Source of the DNA: Klebsormidium nitens
Taxonomy: Eukaryota > Streptophyta > Klebsormidiophyceae > Klebsormidiales > Klebsormidiaceae
NCBI GenBank assembly: GCA_000708835.1
Contig: DF237298.1
Coordinates: 33,616-97,615, forward strand
Direction of reading: 5' to 3'
DNA: 64,000 bases
Part shown: positions 31,459 to 46,100 of the stretch, piece by piece
Layout of the letters: every line of letters begins with the position of its first letter
How positions within the stretch are numbered: the stretch's first letter is position 1
The notes under the pieces: generated by a model
What the model was told of the DNA's origin: nothing
Database searches by the model: none
Seen by the model: only the letters and a program-made list of their open reading frames with translations
Program-made: the position numbers and the translations under genes

Positions 31459-33544
31459 GGGGGGGAGGGCGGCGAGCGACAGTGACCAAAGCTGCTCGCA
31501 AGGTTAACAAGGGGGCGGTTCTGCAAGCGAGAAACACCTGTTGTTAGGATTGTTCGCATCATCGTAAGAAAGAGACACTTGTGCCAAAATCTGTGGAAGC
31601 GGGGCTGGAAAGGTTCAGCGCTTCTGCAAGATTTTTGCAGGCAATCTTAAGGGCCTATGAAAAGAAGTCTTCAATCCAGTGGTGCCAATGGATAAAGGCT
31701 GTTTCCCAAAATTGTGGTCTAGGTCACTTTTGAGCGGGGCCTGCAATGCCATGGCTTGCCGGCAGGATGATGGGGCCCTCTCCTGGGTGATTTGCACCTT
31801 TGTGAGACACGGAGAAAAATTGAAGGGTACGGTGCCAAGTGAGGGCTGAACGTAAGGGTTTTGTTCAGGGGGGATTTCTTGATCATCATATCCTGGATTT
31901 CAAGATAAGAGGACTGAGCCAATGTCTACTAGCGGCATGGAGACTTCAGGGCGTGGCAAATCAGAAAAGAAAGAAGACAACAGGAATGACTGAACGCCCT
32001 GTTTGAACTGTGAAACTAACTAGCATGCCTTTCCCTGAAGAACCTTCTAGCACAACTTTTGTTGAAGAAGCTCCTGAAAGCCATCCTTGACGCAATGCCA
32101 GACCTTCTCAAATAGTCATCCCTGCTGACGCAGACAATCTTTGGCTGTGGACAAAGTCTGCCTTGAGCTTTTACTACAACAGGCCATCTCGGCATCCGCA
32201 AGTCTGAACACAAAGCAAACAGAAAACCTTATGATGTCCATGGAATCATGCATACATCATGCTTTCATAAGGGAAGCCACAACTTGATTGCCCCAGCCGG
32301 GGGGCACCGAGAGGCTTAACAATGTGGCTGAAGGCTTTTGCCCTCTTCCCACATTCGAGCAGAAATGATACGTTTGCCTTACAATGCCGAGCGACATGGG
32401 AAGTAACTCTTGCCCTACAAGTTAACAGTTCAAAGCTCAGGAACAGAGGGTTTCCAAACATCTCAATCAGACAGGCCTACAATAAGATCACATAGTTGCT
32501 GCTCAACTACTCAGAAGAAGGGGGCCCTTGCAGATGGTATGAAGACAGCCGAAAATCCATACGCGTTTAAAACTCATATCAGACATCATATTGCCTAGGG
32601 CCTGATGAACATTCCATCCAAGCAAGGCAGGAATTGCTGATCTGCCCAATCCATGTTAGAAGCCTTCTCCTTGACTCTGGTCCAGTTTGTGGAAGCTTGA
32701 ACTTCTGGACTCACTGAAATAGTATGCTCAAGTGCATAACTTATGTTTGCTCTTGGGGCCAGTGATCTTTGTAGCAAAACCGTAGCCCTGTGGCTAACGA
32801 AGGCATGACTTTACCTGAATTGAGCGCCTTCGCTTTACGCAGGGTGCTTGCGTATGTCCTGCTACACGAATGGCCTCCCCTCAAAGAACAATTCCACATG
32901 GCAACGAAAAAGCCGCGGATGCGCTGAGCAGTATCCAGTTTCTTTGCTACCGTCGCCCGCCGCCGAAATTGCTTTCAAATAGATAGCCCTTGCCAGGCAA
33001 ATTCACGCTCCGTGCAGATAGAAAGCCCTCAGCTTGCCAGGCAATTGGTCACACTCCGTGCAGCTTTCAATCAAATTTAGCCGTTCCCTGTCTTCTCACA
33101 AAGGGTCTTGGGGTCCACTTGCAAAGCTGTTCCCCCTTCCATCGTGCTGCTTACAGTGCTGCTTTGCTTGTTATCGCCCTCTGATCGCCTTCCTAGAGAT
33201 CAGAATGATTCCAGTAAACTTGACAGTGCAAGTACAATTCACATGGCGCGGCGCGTTCTCCACACCCCTTCAATCGTCTTCTAGCTTCCTGGCTTTAGGG
33301 CATTTCTCACTTTTCGCTTTTTGATCGGAGGCTTTCCAGCCGAACGTGACACAGCACTCAGAACAGATCAGCAACTGCCACAGTGTGTGGATACGGAAGA
33401 TCACGTTTCTCCTGCAACGGTCAACCCACAGACAAACTTCTTCTGCACATTTCTCCTGCAAAATCTGAAGTTCAACTTGTTTGGAGCACTGAGCAGGCTG
33501 CCGCGCCATTTGCTGATTAGTCAGGGGTCTCTATCCGATTCAAA

Positions 33545-33623
33545 TCTGATTCAGTCTGATTCAGTCTGATTCAGTCTGATCTGTGATCCGAGCCCATGTA
33601 CCTTTACTACTACTACTACTACT
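33545..33623. repeat. 10-bp minisatellite and TAC microsatellite
   Basis: TCTGATTCAG repeats about 3.6 times at 33545-33580, followed by about six TAC units at 33605-33623. Both are perfect or nearly so and look like ordinary slippage repeats. Confidence 0.85.
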
Positions 33624-34809
33624 AGTACTAGTGCAACCGTCTGATCAGTTGAGCGGTTGACTGCTGACATCAGTGTCAGGTTTCAAGTTGCACTCTGATG
33701 CGCTCAGCTCAGTCAGTTTGTGTCCGTGCGATCAACAGAACCGGAGCATCTAACGGCAAACTTACACCCAAGTGGCAACTGGTGTAGGAAGCTTCTGCCT
33801 GACAAGCCCACAAACACGACTCAATGATCGAGTTGGAACTTGGCGGACGACAGTGGACACCGGCTGAAATTGTGGCCGCTGTTGAGCAATCATTGGAAGT
33901 TGGTTGCAATGAAATTTCCGTGGCAATTTTCCGTCGCGCGAGCCTCAGGCGACAATGGCTGCCACTGCCCGGTTTTTGACAACTTCCTCATCCGAGCACC
34001 TAAAATGGTGATCCAACCACCATTAGAAAGCTCTCAGAAAGCTTTGAAGACTCATGCTAGGTGCTGGCTTCATAGAGCCGGTAATGCAGAGGGAGAGCGT
34101 AAACAATTTTTCAGCCATCGACGGGCCAGTGTGGATCTGTGACATTTACAGCTTCCAGATTTCTGTTCCAGATTTCTGAGCTTCTCAAGATGCAGTCATG
34201 CCTGAGACGGGGAGCAGAACTTTGCATTCTGCAAGGCTGAGATGCAGCCACTTGGGATCACGCGGGGACCGCGCTTCAATATTGAAAGGGAGTACCATTT
34301 TGACCATTTCTTGTTTTGTTTCGGGTTGCTTTTCACATGCTCTCTATTCCCAGACTTGATGTCTCTCAAAGTCTCACTGGCAGTTTATGCAAGCAGCATT
34401 GCTGAGCTTGTAGCCGCTTGCGCTAGCTTTTGCATACTGATGGCCCATGATGTCCTTCTTTTTCCAAGTCTTCTGCCTTTGCTTCTACCTCGATGTGGCA
34501 GCTTTCAGTGATGCAGCACCTGAGCAGCCTTGTGATAGCCCTGACCGAGACCACTGGTGCGCCTGCATTGCTCGCATTGCTTAGCAGCCCCAGAAAGACC
34601 TAGACACAATCGCCGCGTTACTGTCGGACAGCCGCTCTAGTTGAGCACTTTTACCCCTCTTGGAAGCCGGGCTCCGCTCTTCTTAACACTTGCCTCTTCA
34701 AGAAACTCCCCACAAGAACTTTCCACCTTTATCGCAGCAAGCACGCCAGTTTGCCTAGCTGACTTCGTTTACAGATCTGGTTTTGTGCACATCTTTTGTG
34801 CTACACCTG

Positions 34810-34851
34810 GCCATTCACCCATTTACCCGTTTACCCATTCACCCCATTTAT
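34810..34851. repeat. Short ATTYACCC-type tandem repeat
   Basis: Imperfect units 'cattcaccc', 'atttacccg', 'tttaccc', 'attcacccc' and 'atttatccg' follow one another. The sequence resembles degenerate telomere-like CCC-rich words, but the unit is not regular enough to call an interstitial telomere. Confidence 0.6.
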
Positions 34852-37194
34852 CCGTCAAGAAAAGCTGCGAATTCGCTCTTTTCGGACAACGTTTACCCAT
34901 GAGAACTCCCCGCGAGCAATCTCCGCTTTTACCCGCAGTTCGCATTCGAGCTCGGCATTGACCCAACACATCCATTAATCAATTGATCTTAATTGCTTGT
35001 GCGGCCAGGGTAGACCTGGTATCGTTGCACAAGTTTGGCAGACGCATGTCCAATGTTTTTGTCGAAGTCACTCAAGATTTACCGATCATGTGGATTCTCC
35101 ATATCAGATCCTGTCCATGCGACCGGCTTGCATCTAATGTGAGTGAAGCCTTACATGCACGGGAGGGCACCCCCGGGGTACCTTTTCCCTCTTCCTAAAA
35201 ACCGGACGCAATAAAACAGGGCGTACTGGAAGAGGGTTTTTAATGGCCCGACACTTTCCTCTCTGCTAAGCAATGGCATGGCCTCGCTCAAGGTCTATTA
35301 TCTGCATGGACTACTGGTACTTGGAGAAGATCCCACCCAAACTTTATGCCCGGCAGGTTTCGGCTTCTGAATACATGTGTTTGTTTGTCAAAATTCTTCG
35401 GAAGAGGTAGCCCTCACCGACTTACGAACGTATCAGAGCCAACTCCTCCCCGGCCTTGACAAGTACACAACGTTTTGTTGAGAGTTGTCAAAACTGAACC
35501 GCCGGAAAGCTCTACAAGATACCTTTATGCACACGCTGCACCATCGTACACGACCAACCTACTCACCTACCGGGGCCCGTGACCTGCCGCCATGAAGACC
35601 CTACTACGTGTCCAACTTTACTAGCAGAATTAAGCACCCATTCGTAGATTTGTGCTAAGGTTTGTCAATTTGTCCAAGCTAGCATGTTAGGGCATATCAG
35701 GTGATCAGGCATAAAGGGTTATCCAATGAAGGTAGGCCATATAGTGAGTAGGAAGTGCATGTACCGTACTTGCAGTGGTAGAGTAGCTTTTCTATTCAAA
35801 CGTTCAGACTCGCAACAAAATGTGTACTCGCTCTCAGGTCCATGGCTCACGCTACGGCCTTATTAAAGAAGCATACATACACACATTGGAACCTTTCCGC
35901 AGCAACTGCGGGTCGACAGTTAGAACTTAGAACTCCTCACTCGACGATGTCTAGAGAGGACAGAATCTTGAAGGGGCTTGTTTAGGTATTCGCTCTCAGG
36001 GTTGCCGCAAAACGCGGAGTACTTCGCTTGCATTGTACACTGCGGTCCCCGGAGGGCCCGACTCCCACCACCTATCAGCAGCTCGATTCCTCTCTGGCAC
36101 TTTACCCAAATATCGCGGGGAGGAGTGGGCCCTCCGTTCGGTGGTTTGCAGAATCGACGTTTGTGAATCACTTTGAAGGTTGTATTGATCGTGTCAACAA
36201 CCTTTCGAAGGTTTCTTCAGATTTGGGTCACTGCGCAGTGCGGACTCGGAGGGCCGGCAGCTTTGACAAGTTCAATTGTCACACTGAGGCTTTGTACCGG
36301 CAATAGGAAGTACCGTATACCGAAGAGGACAATTGACACCGTCTTCTATCAGAAATGTCCATCTTGCACCGTCGATTCAACTTGTAACTCTCATCCAAGG
36401 GCCGGACCCTGCTGTGGTTACTCCGACACAAATTGGCCTCGTGGTGCACGTGTTCGACCCGCCGCAGCGCACAGAATCAGGCCAGCCTGCTGCTTTCGAT
36501 ATCGTTCCAGCTCAAGCTCTTGAAAGCTTTGGGCCGACTCTAGCTTCGTGACTTGGAGATGGTCACTTGCACGCGTGCACACTGCACACCCAGGTGCATA
36601 GCGCGTTAAAAGATCAGCGTTCTTTGCCGCGGCCTGCAAGTGTTATAATTTCTTTCTGGATTCCGATTTCGACATCGAAATGTCAACCATGGTAGGACAG
36701 GATGTGACGCCGTAATTGTGGGCGTTGCCACGCACTAATTCAGGCCAGGCGCTCAAATAATGGAAAGCGGCATGCCAGCCTGCTGCCAGTACATGGGTCC
36801 ATTTCGTGAGCGAGTCCCGAGCGAGTCACCAGGCTGCTCTGAGTGCGAAATCACCTTGGGCCTAGGAGAGAGTTTCAAGATTTCGAGGGTCCAACTCTGT
36901 TGTTTTGGACTTTGATCCGAGCTGACACTGTGACACTGAAACAGAAATGTTCTCACAGCTGAGGGCTGAGTTGTATGTACATTTGCAGAGGGTGGGTATT
37001 TCATTCCAAGTTTCAATCTCCTCAAAAGGCTATCACTTCTTGCCGCCTAGCTCTTTCCATTATTCCAGTTTGAGCTCACTGGTGGACCAAGAGCGGAACA
37101 ACCTCTTCTTCCTATTCAAAGCACTGCTGCCAAACTGCACCTGATCAGCTGCGCATGCTGCTGCCAAGCCATCGAGTGACTGAAGAGCAACAAG

Positions 37195-40100
37195 ATGGCG
37201 ACCCTCCTGCTGATCGTGGCACTCCTGAGCGTCGCCGGCAATGCCGCAGCGGTCTTGAATACCATCCAGGTGCCTAGCGGATCGTGCGCTGACCCGTCGA
37301 CAACGTATTTGCAAGCAAACAGGTATGAGCTCCCTCATTCTCTGCGCTTTTATTCTTAACTTGGAGCAGCTATGTTAAGCACCGCACAGCAATGCCCTGC
37401 CAACTAAGTCTGAATCTTCCATAACAAGGCTTGTACAGGGACAATGCTGTGCCGGCACTTCAGCTCTGAAACAGAGCGTTCCAGATCTTATTATGAACCC
37501 AGTTGATGCAGTCAGCAATCTGCCCCTCTGAGAAAGTCTTCAATGATTCTGAACCTAAAGACGTCACTTACTCTTGCCCCCTTCTGCTTGCAACTGAGGC
37601 GACATCATTGCTTCCGCTTTCAGCTGCGTGTGGCCATATCTCCTGCTAGTAGAGCTTGAGCATGGCGACATCCCAGTTGGCTCTGTGTGAGCAGAAGTTC
37701 CTCCCATCACCACTGCCCTCTGTGGAAGAAGTATCCTGACCCAGCGCTGGTCGCTGCCTGAGCTCAGTTTTGCAGGGTGGCATCAACATCCGGCGTCAAA
37801 AGCTCTTCTAGCTGCCCATAAACGAGTTTCTGAATAATTGGAAAAAGGATACCTCCTGTACGTACTTCCCACCTTTTTGAAAAAGACTAGGTATGGGACC
37901 TTACTGGGTCCTCTGTCTCTGATGTGCAGCAAGACCGTAGGACTTGGTGTTTACAACCCCGACATTCCCTTTGGTAAGCAAACCAGACCTACTCTGTGAC
38001 TTCAACGCGATTGATATATGTTTTGCCCCCAAGTGTCCACATTCCGCTCCAGATGTGAGCCTTTAGTGAAACGGCGTAAACAACTGGCATTGTAAGCGTT
38101 GGGCCAATGTGTCTCTCTTTCGGACTTCTCCTAGAATCCTCCTGCAGAATACCTTTAATGTATGTAGAATACTACATACCATTATAGTATGAGGAAAGCG
38201 GATCATACTATAATGGGCTCATCCTACTCAAACCAACATGGTAGCTATGCAATGATCCGGTGTGACCACTTCTTCTCTTGGCCTCCTTCTCACAGGCCTT
38301 TCTTTCTGACACACCTTTGTTCTTTTCGCAGTCGCACATGTCAACTCTGGCGACACTTTGAGCATGTGAGCACATTTTGCCATCTTTCCAGAGAACAAAT
38401 GAATCTCCTTACTGATGCGGTCATCTGAATCGTTTGGAGTCATCTCAGAACCTTACGCATAATTGATGGAGCCACAAGCGTCTGCTTTCTGGTCAAAGAA
38501 GGCAACCCTTGCCGCGTTACAATGTCTCAATTTCAGGAAATGCGAAACCGCGACATCTGTTTGCATTTATTGGACTAACTTAAGCTTTCAAATCCCTGTG
38601 TGCAGCGAGTGCGTGACGCCCATTGTGACAGCGTGAGTATTATTGCGTCGACAATGTCTCTTGTCCTCTTCTACAGATGACCATTAGCCCACCCCGATTG
38701 TCAGGCTTATACCTACTAAATCATCCCTCGTTATTGAGCCTCTCTCATTCACATTCTTCTAGATCTGTACCATCTTGCCATGCTTTTGAGATACTGCCAC
38801 CATGATTTCGGCACTACTGGTGGCACCTGTTCCTTACCCCATTTTAGTCTGGCCCTTGAAGTCGCACTGGGTCTCTGTATATAGAGGCGCAAGTCTTCTC
38901 AAGCACTCTCTTCAGCAATCTGGATATCTGTTGAGTCACTGTCATCTGATGCCCAAGGACCATTTTTAGACTGGGTTTGGTTCCCATTCTTGGAACAGAC
39001 ATGTCGGCGGTGCAGGGGTGGGGGAGAGGAAGCGGAGGGAAAGGGGAGGGGAAAGAGGAGAGGGAAGAAGAAAGGAGAGACGAAGGAGGGGGGGGGGGAA
39101 AGGAAGGAGTCAATTGGACTCACCTGATCCAGGTGTTATAAGATCGATACTGACTTCCTCTGTTTTGACACAAAATCTCCAGCGACTATCCCAAGATGAT
39201 CGAAGGCGACGTGGGTGTGGAGGATCTCGTCTACTGGGGACCAAGTAAGATGACTCGAGCACTTGAAGTGGAGGTGAAATGAAAGGACAGGAGCTTCGAG
39301 TGCTGACTCTCCTCTTGGTGCTGCTCTTCACTTGAAAGCTGTTCTTGTATCACTTCCTTCTATTTCGAATATTCCAGTCTGGTATGCTGCTATGCCCAGT
39401 TCAAACACCGTTCGTTTCTCCAGCATAGCATCGCTTGTCTGAACGGCCTTTCAGCACAATCGAATCGGCTTTTTACACGACTTTTGAGCCAAAGAAACTC
39501 CGGCAAAAATGCTCACCATCAAGTCCCCTTGTCGCTGCTTCTCCCAACTCATCCCTAGAAATATGTCCCGTTCTGGCCGTCCTGATGACAATTCTCTGCT
39601 CCGCCTCTCCAGATCAAACCGCACTGACCAAGAACATCCCTCTTTACCCCGGGGCCGGACCTCACTACCTCACCGGGTAAGCGTGGAATACTTGTCCGTA
39701 TCTCCCGGTCTCTGACTCTGGTCTAAAATTCTTGGTCCTCCCACTTTATTTCCTTTGACAACCATTCATCCCTCTATCCTGACTCCAACCAGCTGAGCAT
39801 CCCAGTTTGCTGTCTTTCAATCTCGTTCGTCCCAGTTTTTGCTTCTAAATCCCAGTCAAGCAGTACGCTGTCTTTTATTTCCGTTCACCCCAGTTTGTTG
39901 GCTCTAATCACTCCCGGTCGCTCGAACCCTTGCTGCACCACGACGCGAAACCCGTCTGTCGCAAAGTGCGGCTGTAGCTCAGAACTTCGAACAAGACCAG
40001 AAGACCGTCAGCTTCGTGTGCACCAAAGTCGTGCCAGGGGCGAAGTGGAGCTTCACAACTTCAGAGGCGACGAATTCCTGCTCAGTTTCACAAACGAGAG

Positions 40101-43100
40101 TTAATTGGTTCTTGCAGGCCGACGCAGGTGTGCGGCGCCCAGCCGGGGGATGTCCTCAAGGTAAGACGCTTCATTAACGACGCACTTTCAGCCTTTTTTT
40201 TTTTTGAGTTTGATTTGTCTCTTCCGGGACGACGGTGTGCTTCTGGCGCGACTCTAGAAGGACGAGGCAAACGCTTTTGAAGACCTCTGTTGGACCTGCC
40301 CCTTGCCACGAACGAGTGACGTCAGACACCGCTGGTCCGGTTTAGACTGGCATCGACTTCCCTGTTTTGCGAATCGACATTTCTCGCGTCTCAGCTGATT
40401 TGGAGCTTCCCAAACTTTGCCTGATATGCTTTTGACAATCTTTCGTGAGGCCACTTTCCATCACGCCACGTGTAACGCGAGCCAGGACCTTTGCTCTCGC
40501 AGATTGAGATCCTGAGCTTGACGCTTCGGAAGAACCCTCTGACAAACAAGGCCTACGGAGTCAATCTCCAGAACGGACCGTAAGTCTGCAGCAGTTCTTT
40601 TGCGCGCCTTTACTTGTTCGTGACGTCAGAGTGGGGTGCACCCCTTTTCCGCTCTTCGCGCGTCTTGTCATAACTTCCTCTTAGCAATTTCTCTCTCCGC
40701 CTTGTATACTGTCGACTCCGCCTGTCGCTCTTGGAACGCTTGAAGAACATGGAACAGCCATTCGATCCCAGCCCTTGCAAGTCGGATAGTCACTCTTGTT
40801 ACCCCGTAATTTCGTCACCTTGCATACGCAAAAGTATTGTAATGTAGAAATCCTAGAGATATAACCTGCCACAGCACTCCAGGATTTAGCCGGAAGTGCT
40901 CCGTTTCCCTGCAGTGCGGTCGAAAATCATCGCCCTTGCCCACAGTCTTCTTCATCCATCGAAGGAAATTAACACGCGGCGTTGCTTCCGTTCCGTTCAG
41001 GTGGCTTCCGTCCAACACTAAGAACGCGGACGGAACCAACACGTCCGCAAGCGTGGTCTCCACCGTTATCTACGAGGTGGAGGAAGACGAGTATGGGGGC
41101 TGGTCAGTGCCGTAACCAACTTCAATCAGCCCATTTTCACCCAACCAATTTTAACCCGTTTTCAGTCTTCATAACAGTTGGTTGATCTAATAGATGCCCA
41201 CGTCGTCGGAGTGGGACTCTAGTGGGTGCGATATGCGAAGCGCGTGATCCTAGAGAAGGGGTCTAGGTTCTATTCTCTGCGCTAGATTGCCGAAACCTTG
41301 GCTGGACTTGTTGAGAGAGGCGAAGTCACCACGAGTTGGCGGACGATACCTTGCGACTACAAGCGAGCTCGGCTGAGTTCTAGTCTGCGACACGAAGAGC
41401 TAATGTACTGGATGCGGCTCTTCTTGAGCATACTGCCTCGAGGTCTTAGTTGCTCTAGTCGGACGAAGGACGGAAACAGATTTGATCACTTGATTGTGTA
41501 GCCGACGCTTGCCAGGAAAAATATCCAAGTACGAAGTGTTTCAAGAGCCTCAATGGAGCTTAAGTACTTCACTTACTTGGAGTGGCCAAGTAAGTACTTA
41601 CTCTACTTAACGCCCTCCTGATAAATCCCCTTTCTCATTGCAGGGGAGTTCCCGTTTATGGCTTTACCAACCCACGTAAGCTTCACGATCAACTTCTTGC
41701 AAAGAGTTGCTCCAGCCGAGAGCCTTCCGTTTCTTGAAAAATTGGATATGCTCGCAGCTTGCTGGCTTTAACTCTCCGTTGCGGTATCCGAGGCTCAGTC
41801 CGTTCAGTCGCATATTTGGTCAGTTAAGCAGGATAGGCAGAAGGTAAACCTCTGTTTTATTGGAGGATTAACAGAAAGTCGCTGCTAGTCAGGCTGATTA
41901 CCAGACTTCAGTCTTATGGTGTTGGACACATGACCGGACCCTAACCTTGTTGCAAGGCTGCTTACCACCAAATTCTAGTGGATTTTAAACATCTAACCAC
42001 TTTCTCACGCATCTCATAACCATTCCCTAACCATCCATGGTTACGGGCCGCACACTCCTGTGCACGCACTTAGCTCATCACACGTGTCCTCCGTACAGCT
42101 GTCATCAGCCCATCTGGAACCGACGAGAGTGGCTGTAAGTCTTTCAAACCCGTTTGTCGAACGCACATATGCCATCTCTCATCAATAAGACCAACAATTC
42201 GTGAATGCTGCTTGTTCTTGAGGCAATTCTACTTGAATCAATCCGCCTGGTAAAGGTTTGTTATCAGGCAGTAGTAGGGCTTCAACAATGACGGTCTCGA
42301 CATCACTCTGTGCCAGAATTCAACCTCGAGCAACAGTTGATTTTGGTTCTTTGTGAAGCTCTTTGGTTCTTTGTGAAGCGCTTTGGGATGCTTTACTTAA
42401 GATTCTGCACCACCCGCCTGCGTCTCCAGATTGCCTCCCATTTCTCCACTGTTGAGACCCCTTGGTAAATAAAAGCGGAGTTTTCGCGCTCTCCGAGAAG
42501 TGAAGGCCTCGGAAATCTCCCTTATTCTAGTTTCTCCCCTTCCCCTCGCAACTGGAAACTCCTAGTCTCTAATATTCCAGAAGCTCTACCAGGGGATCCC
42601 CAGACTCCCGAAGTTTTCAAGATTTCCCCTCATTTTAGTTCCCTTTTCTTTCCCGCAGCCATCATTCCCCACAAGACCAACTACGGCGTCAAGACGTCAG
42701 CCAACGCTTCGGGCTTCGATCCCGTGACGTACCCCGTCGGGTTCCAGAGCACGCTCAACTCCACGACCGACATCCAGTACATGAACGCATCCTTCCAGTA
42801 TCGCATCCCCGTAAGGAAGTTCCTCGGAACCATCGGTAAGCCGCGAATTCCTTGGTCCGAAGTATCTGACCATCTCTCCTCTCTGAAGCGTAGGCTTTTC
42901 GGACCAGAGTTTAACGAGCTTCGAGTCCACCTTAATAACGATTTTCAAGCTCGGAACGCGCCTTCCGGTGACTCATCTCTTTCTGCAAACCGTTCCTTTA
43001 CACATCCTCGATCCACGTCTGCTTTTACGAGGGATATAGGGACGGTGACTGGGACTCTAATTCACTTATGTTCCCGATTTAGCCTCGTCTCAACTACAGT

Positions 43101-46100
43101 TCTGGCTGTTTGAGGGGTGTCTCTGACCAGAATGCTAGGCGGAGGCTAGGTAGCACCGTTCCAGCTCTTCGCAGAGATTCCATCGCGCAGCGCCTCTTGG
43201 AAAAAGAGGTGGGCAGTGCCTCCTGCTCGCACCCGGTCTGCAGGAAGGGTTTGGCTGCTAACCAGGCTCGGCAACCAGAAAATGTCCTGGTTTTTCCACC
43301 AGAAACCGCGCTGTAACCAAGTTCAGAATCTGGCTACTGCTCGAGTCTAGTATGAGACATAGAACCCGCTTTTAACAAGCGCGTAACCGACCGTTGTTGA
43401 GTCGCCAAAGAACGCTGTGGTCGTCACTCGGTCAGTGCAGAATGTCTGCGGCCCAAAAGAAGTCGGTATCAGATGGACGGTACTATAAGCGCTATATTAT
43501 TGCGGCCCAAACCAGAGCCAAAGACGTTGAAAGCGGCTTGAAGATGACGACTTTCAATCTTTCCCTGCAGGCGTGACTCCAGCCAACGCGGTGAAATACA
43601 TCAACGGCGCACCGGCAGGTACCTAGTCGTTATCTCTATGCTCTGAATATGAACACCGGCGTTCTTGTTTGCAAACAGGCTTCCAAGTTAACTTAGTGGG
43701 GCTCCTGTTGCATGCTGAGAGAAAACCTCAGAAAATTCACCCTTGCTTCGTAAACTTGCGGAATGGGGGAATGTGCATGGGGCCAGACCGTGCGCGTGCG
43801 AATATGATCACGAGCACAGGTATGACGTGACCCAGCCGTCGATTTCTTCGTCCTTCCATCAGCAAAGGAGAACAGGGGACACGAAGATCTACAGCACAGT
43901 GTAGGAATTGATGACTTTGATGTTGCAGCAAAGTTGGCTTCGATCCGAGGAAAATGTTGTCCGTTGTACCATCATCTAGACAGTTGACGACGTTTCGTAA
44001 ATCCTGATAGCAACTGCTTTTTTTTTGCAGGCACCAAGGGAGCCGCCAGCTGGGCGCCTTCTAGATTCGGCGGTAACATGGTGAGGTTCTCGAGCCATTT
44101 TCTCGGTTCAAAGCAAGGAACGAGTCCTGCTTCGACTCGTAAATTCTTGCTTCCGACAACGAATGAGTACCCCTTTCCTTTTTTTGTTTCCTTTGAAAAA
44201 ATTTCGAGGAGTTTGAGTACGAAGCAGACCAAGTAGACTCCCTTCTTGTTTTCCGCCAACCGCGCTCGAACCTACTCGCGCGTGTTCGCTTGAATGGCGT
44301 AGAACGGACGTTGGCAGGCGGCCGAATCGTTGAACACGGCCGTCGTCAGGAAAATCTCTGGCGGGCAGTTCATGAGGCAGGCCGAACAAGCACACCCGAC
44401 GCCAAGGTCTTGTTAGGGAGTTTCGCGCGTTCTGGGCGAAGAAGTGTCGAGCCCGAAAACATTCTACAGGCTGTGCCTTTTTAACAAGCAATGAACCTTC
44501 GGATAGATAAAGGTTCGTGATCACGCGCAGGATGGTTAATCAATAAGGCGTTTAACATTCAAACCTTAAAGGTCGCGTGACCTGTGCAGGATAACTGGCG
44601 TGTGGGCGCCGGTGCCACTCTGTACGTCCAGGTGGAGATCCCAGGTTAGTGCGCAAACCAGACGGTTTTCGCCCCAAGTAAATTCGAGGTTAAGGGTTTG
44701 TACCTTTTGAAATGCTGGCGTCAGAATTGTGAACTCAGGCGCCAAAGTTCTGAGGACTACGACTAATCCTGTTGCAGATCTAAGAAAGATTGTCTTCTCT
44801 AGAATACCGCGTCGAAAATCATCCCTTGTTTCTATGAAATTTTTCTGCTTGAATTGATTGCATCGAGACACGAAAGCCTAGAACGACAGTATCTTGATAC
44901 CCTGGAACCTCTTTTACTGCACTCCACTTTGCTAATCTCCGGACTCCGGGAATACCCTGTCTGCGGTGAAGTTTACACCTTGTGGCCGGCTCCAGTTCTG
45001 CATCTAAAGTGTTTCTCTCTTCTTCTCAGGCGCGGGCTTCTACTTAGGCGGTGAGTACTCAAGCTTCTTTTTGGATTCCTGACCCTTCCATCCTAATCAT
45101 CTTGGGTCCCGCGGTTTTGATCCTCGCTGAAGTCAAACTGGCTGGATGTTCCCTATACATTTGTTGACAGGAACAAAGCTCTTGTCAACACGTGTTTGCT
45201 TTAAAACACGTGTTGATGAAAAGCAGGCGGATAGCGAGTCGGGATATCGCAATCCGTCGGCTTTTGTTTTGATAACATTGCATTATGGGCACACGGTCTG
45301 GCCCCGTTTCGAAACCTCTTGAAACGACACTCAGAATATTGCCTAGCGACACGTCTTTAATGCGGAGATGAGGAAGTGTCAAGTGAGATCAGGGTCGGGG
45401 GCTGAAACCAGAATTGACACCATCTGCAGACTGCCACGCCGCACAGGGCGACGCCGAGATTTCCGGAACCGCCATCGAGGCGTCGCTCGACGGCGTCTAC
45501 CGTCTCACCGTGCTGCCGGCCGCTACTCTCCCGGCGGCTATGAAGAATCTGAGGTCAGCTTCCGCTTGAATCCTTCGTTCCAATCGCCTTTTCTCGTCCG
45601 TCGAATTTTGTTTCCCCGTTACTCTTACTTGCTGTGCTGTCCTGTTGACTCAAAATTGCCTTCTGGCCGGAGAGATTCCTTCCATCCTCTTTGTAGTCAT
45701 GTGTCCTCGCGTCGTATCTGTTGTACGTTCCTCTTCTATCTTCTCCTATCTCAATCGCCTCGCGCTTTGTCTTTGTTTGTGTGACGAGCAGCATTACGCG
45801 AAACGGTTTCTGACGAAGATGTCTTATTTTGTTGCAGCTTCCCGATTGTAGAGACTGCCACCCACATTGATATCCAGGGCTTCGCGGTAAGATGCGCGTC
45901 CGTTCAGGCATATTACTTCGCTCTCACAGCTATTACGAGTTCTGCTCATATCATGAAAAGAAATCAACCGACAAACGGTTTTACTTTGATACATTTTCCA
46001 AGGGGAAAGCAGCGGGTCATGGATAGGTTTCCAAGGACCAACCGTATGTGGAGCAAGATACTGGAAAGATACGGAGTAGCTTCCTGCAATATAATCATAT

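Larger units (their letters stand above)
31459..37194. other. Divergent intergenic region of 5.7 kb, no gene seen
   Basis: This separates the starts of the histidine kinase and the acetamidase-like gene and should hold both promoters. Open frames here are short, lack domain similarity I recognise and lack consistent splice partners. Simple repeats are listed separately. A missed noncoding RNA or a fast-evolving small gene cannot be excluded. Confidence 0.55.

Noticed and set aside
33840-36551. Several open frames of 60-116 codons in the 5.7-kb gap
   Set aside because: None shows a known domain, a plausible start context or splice partners, and frames overlap on both strands.
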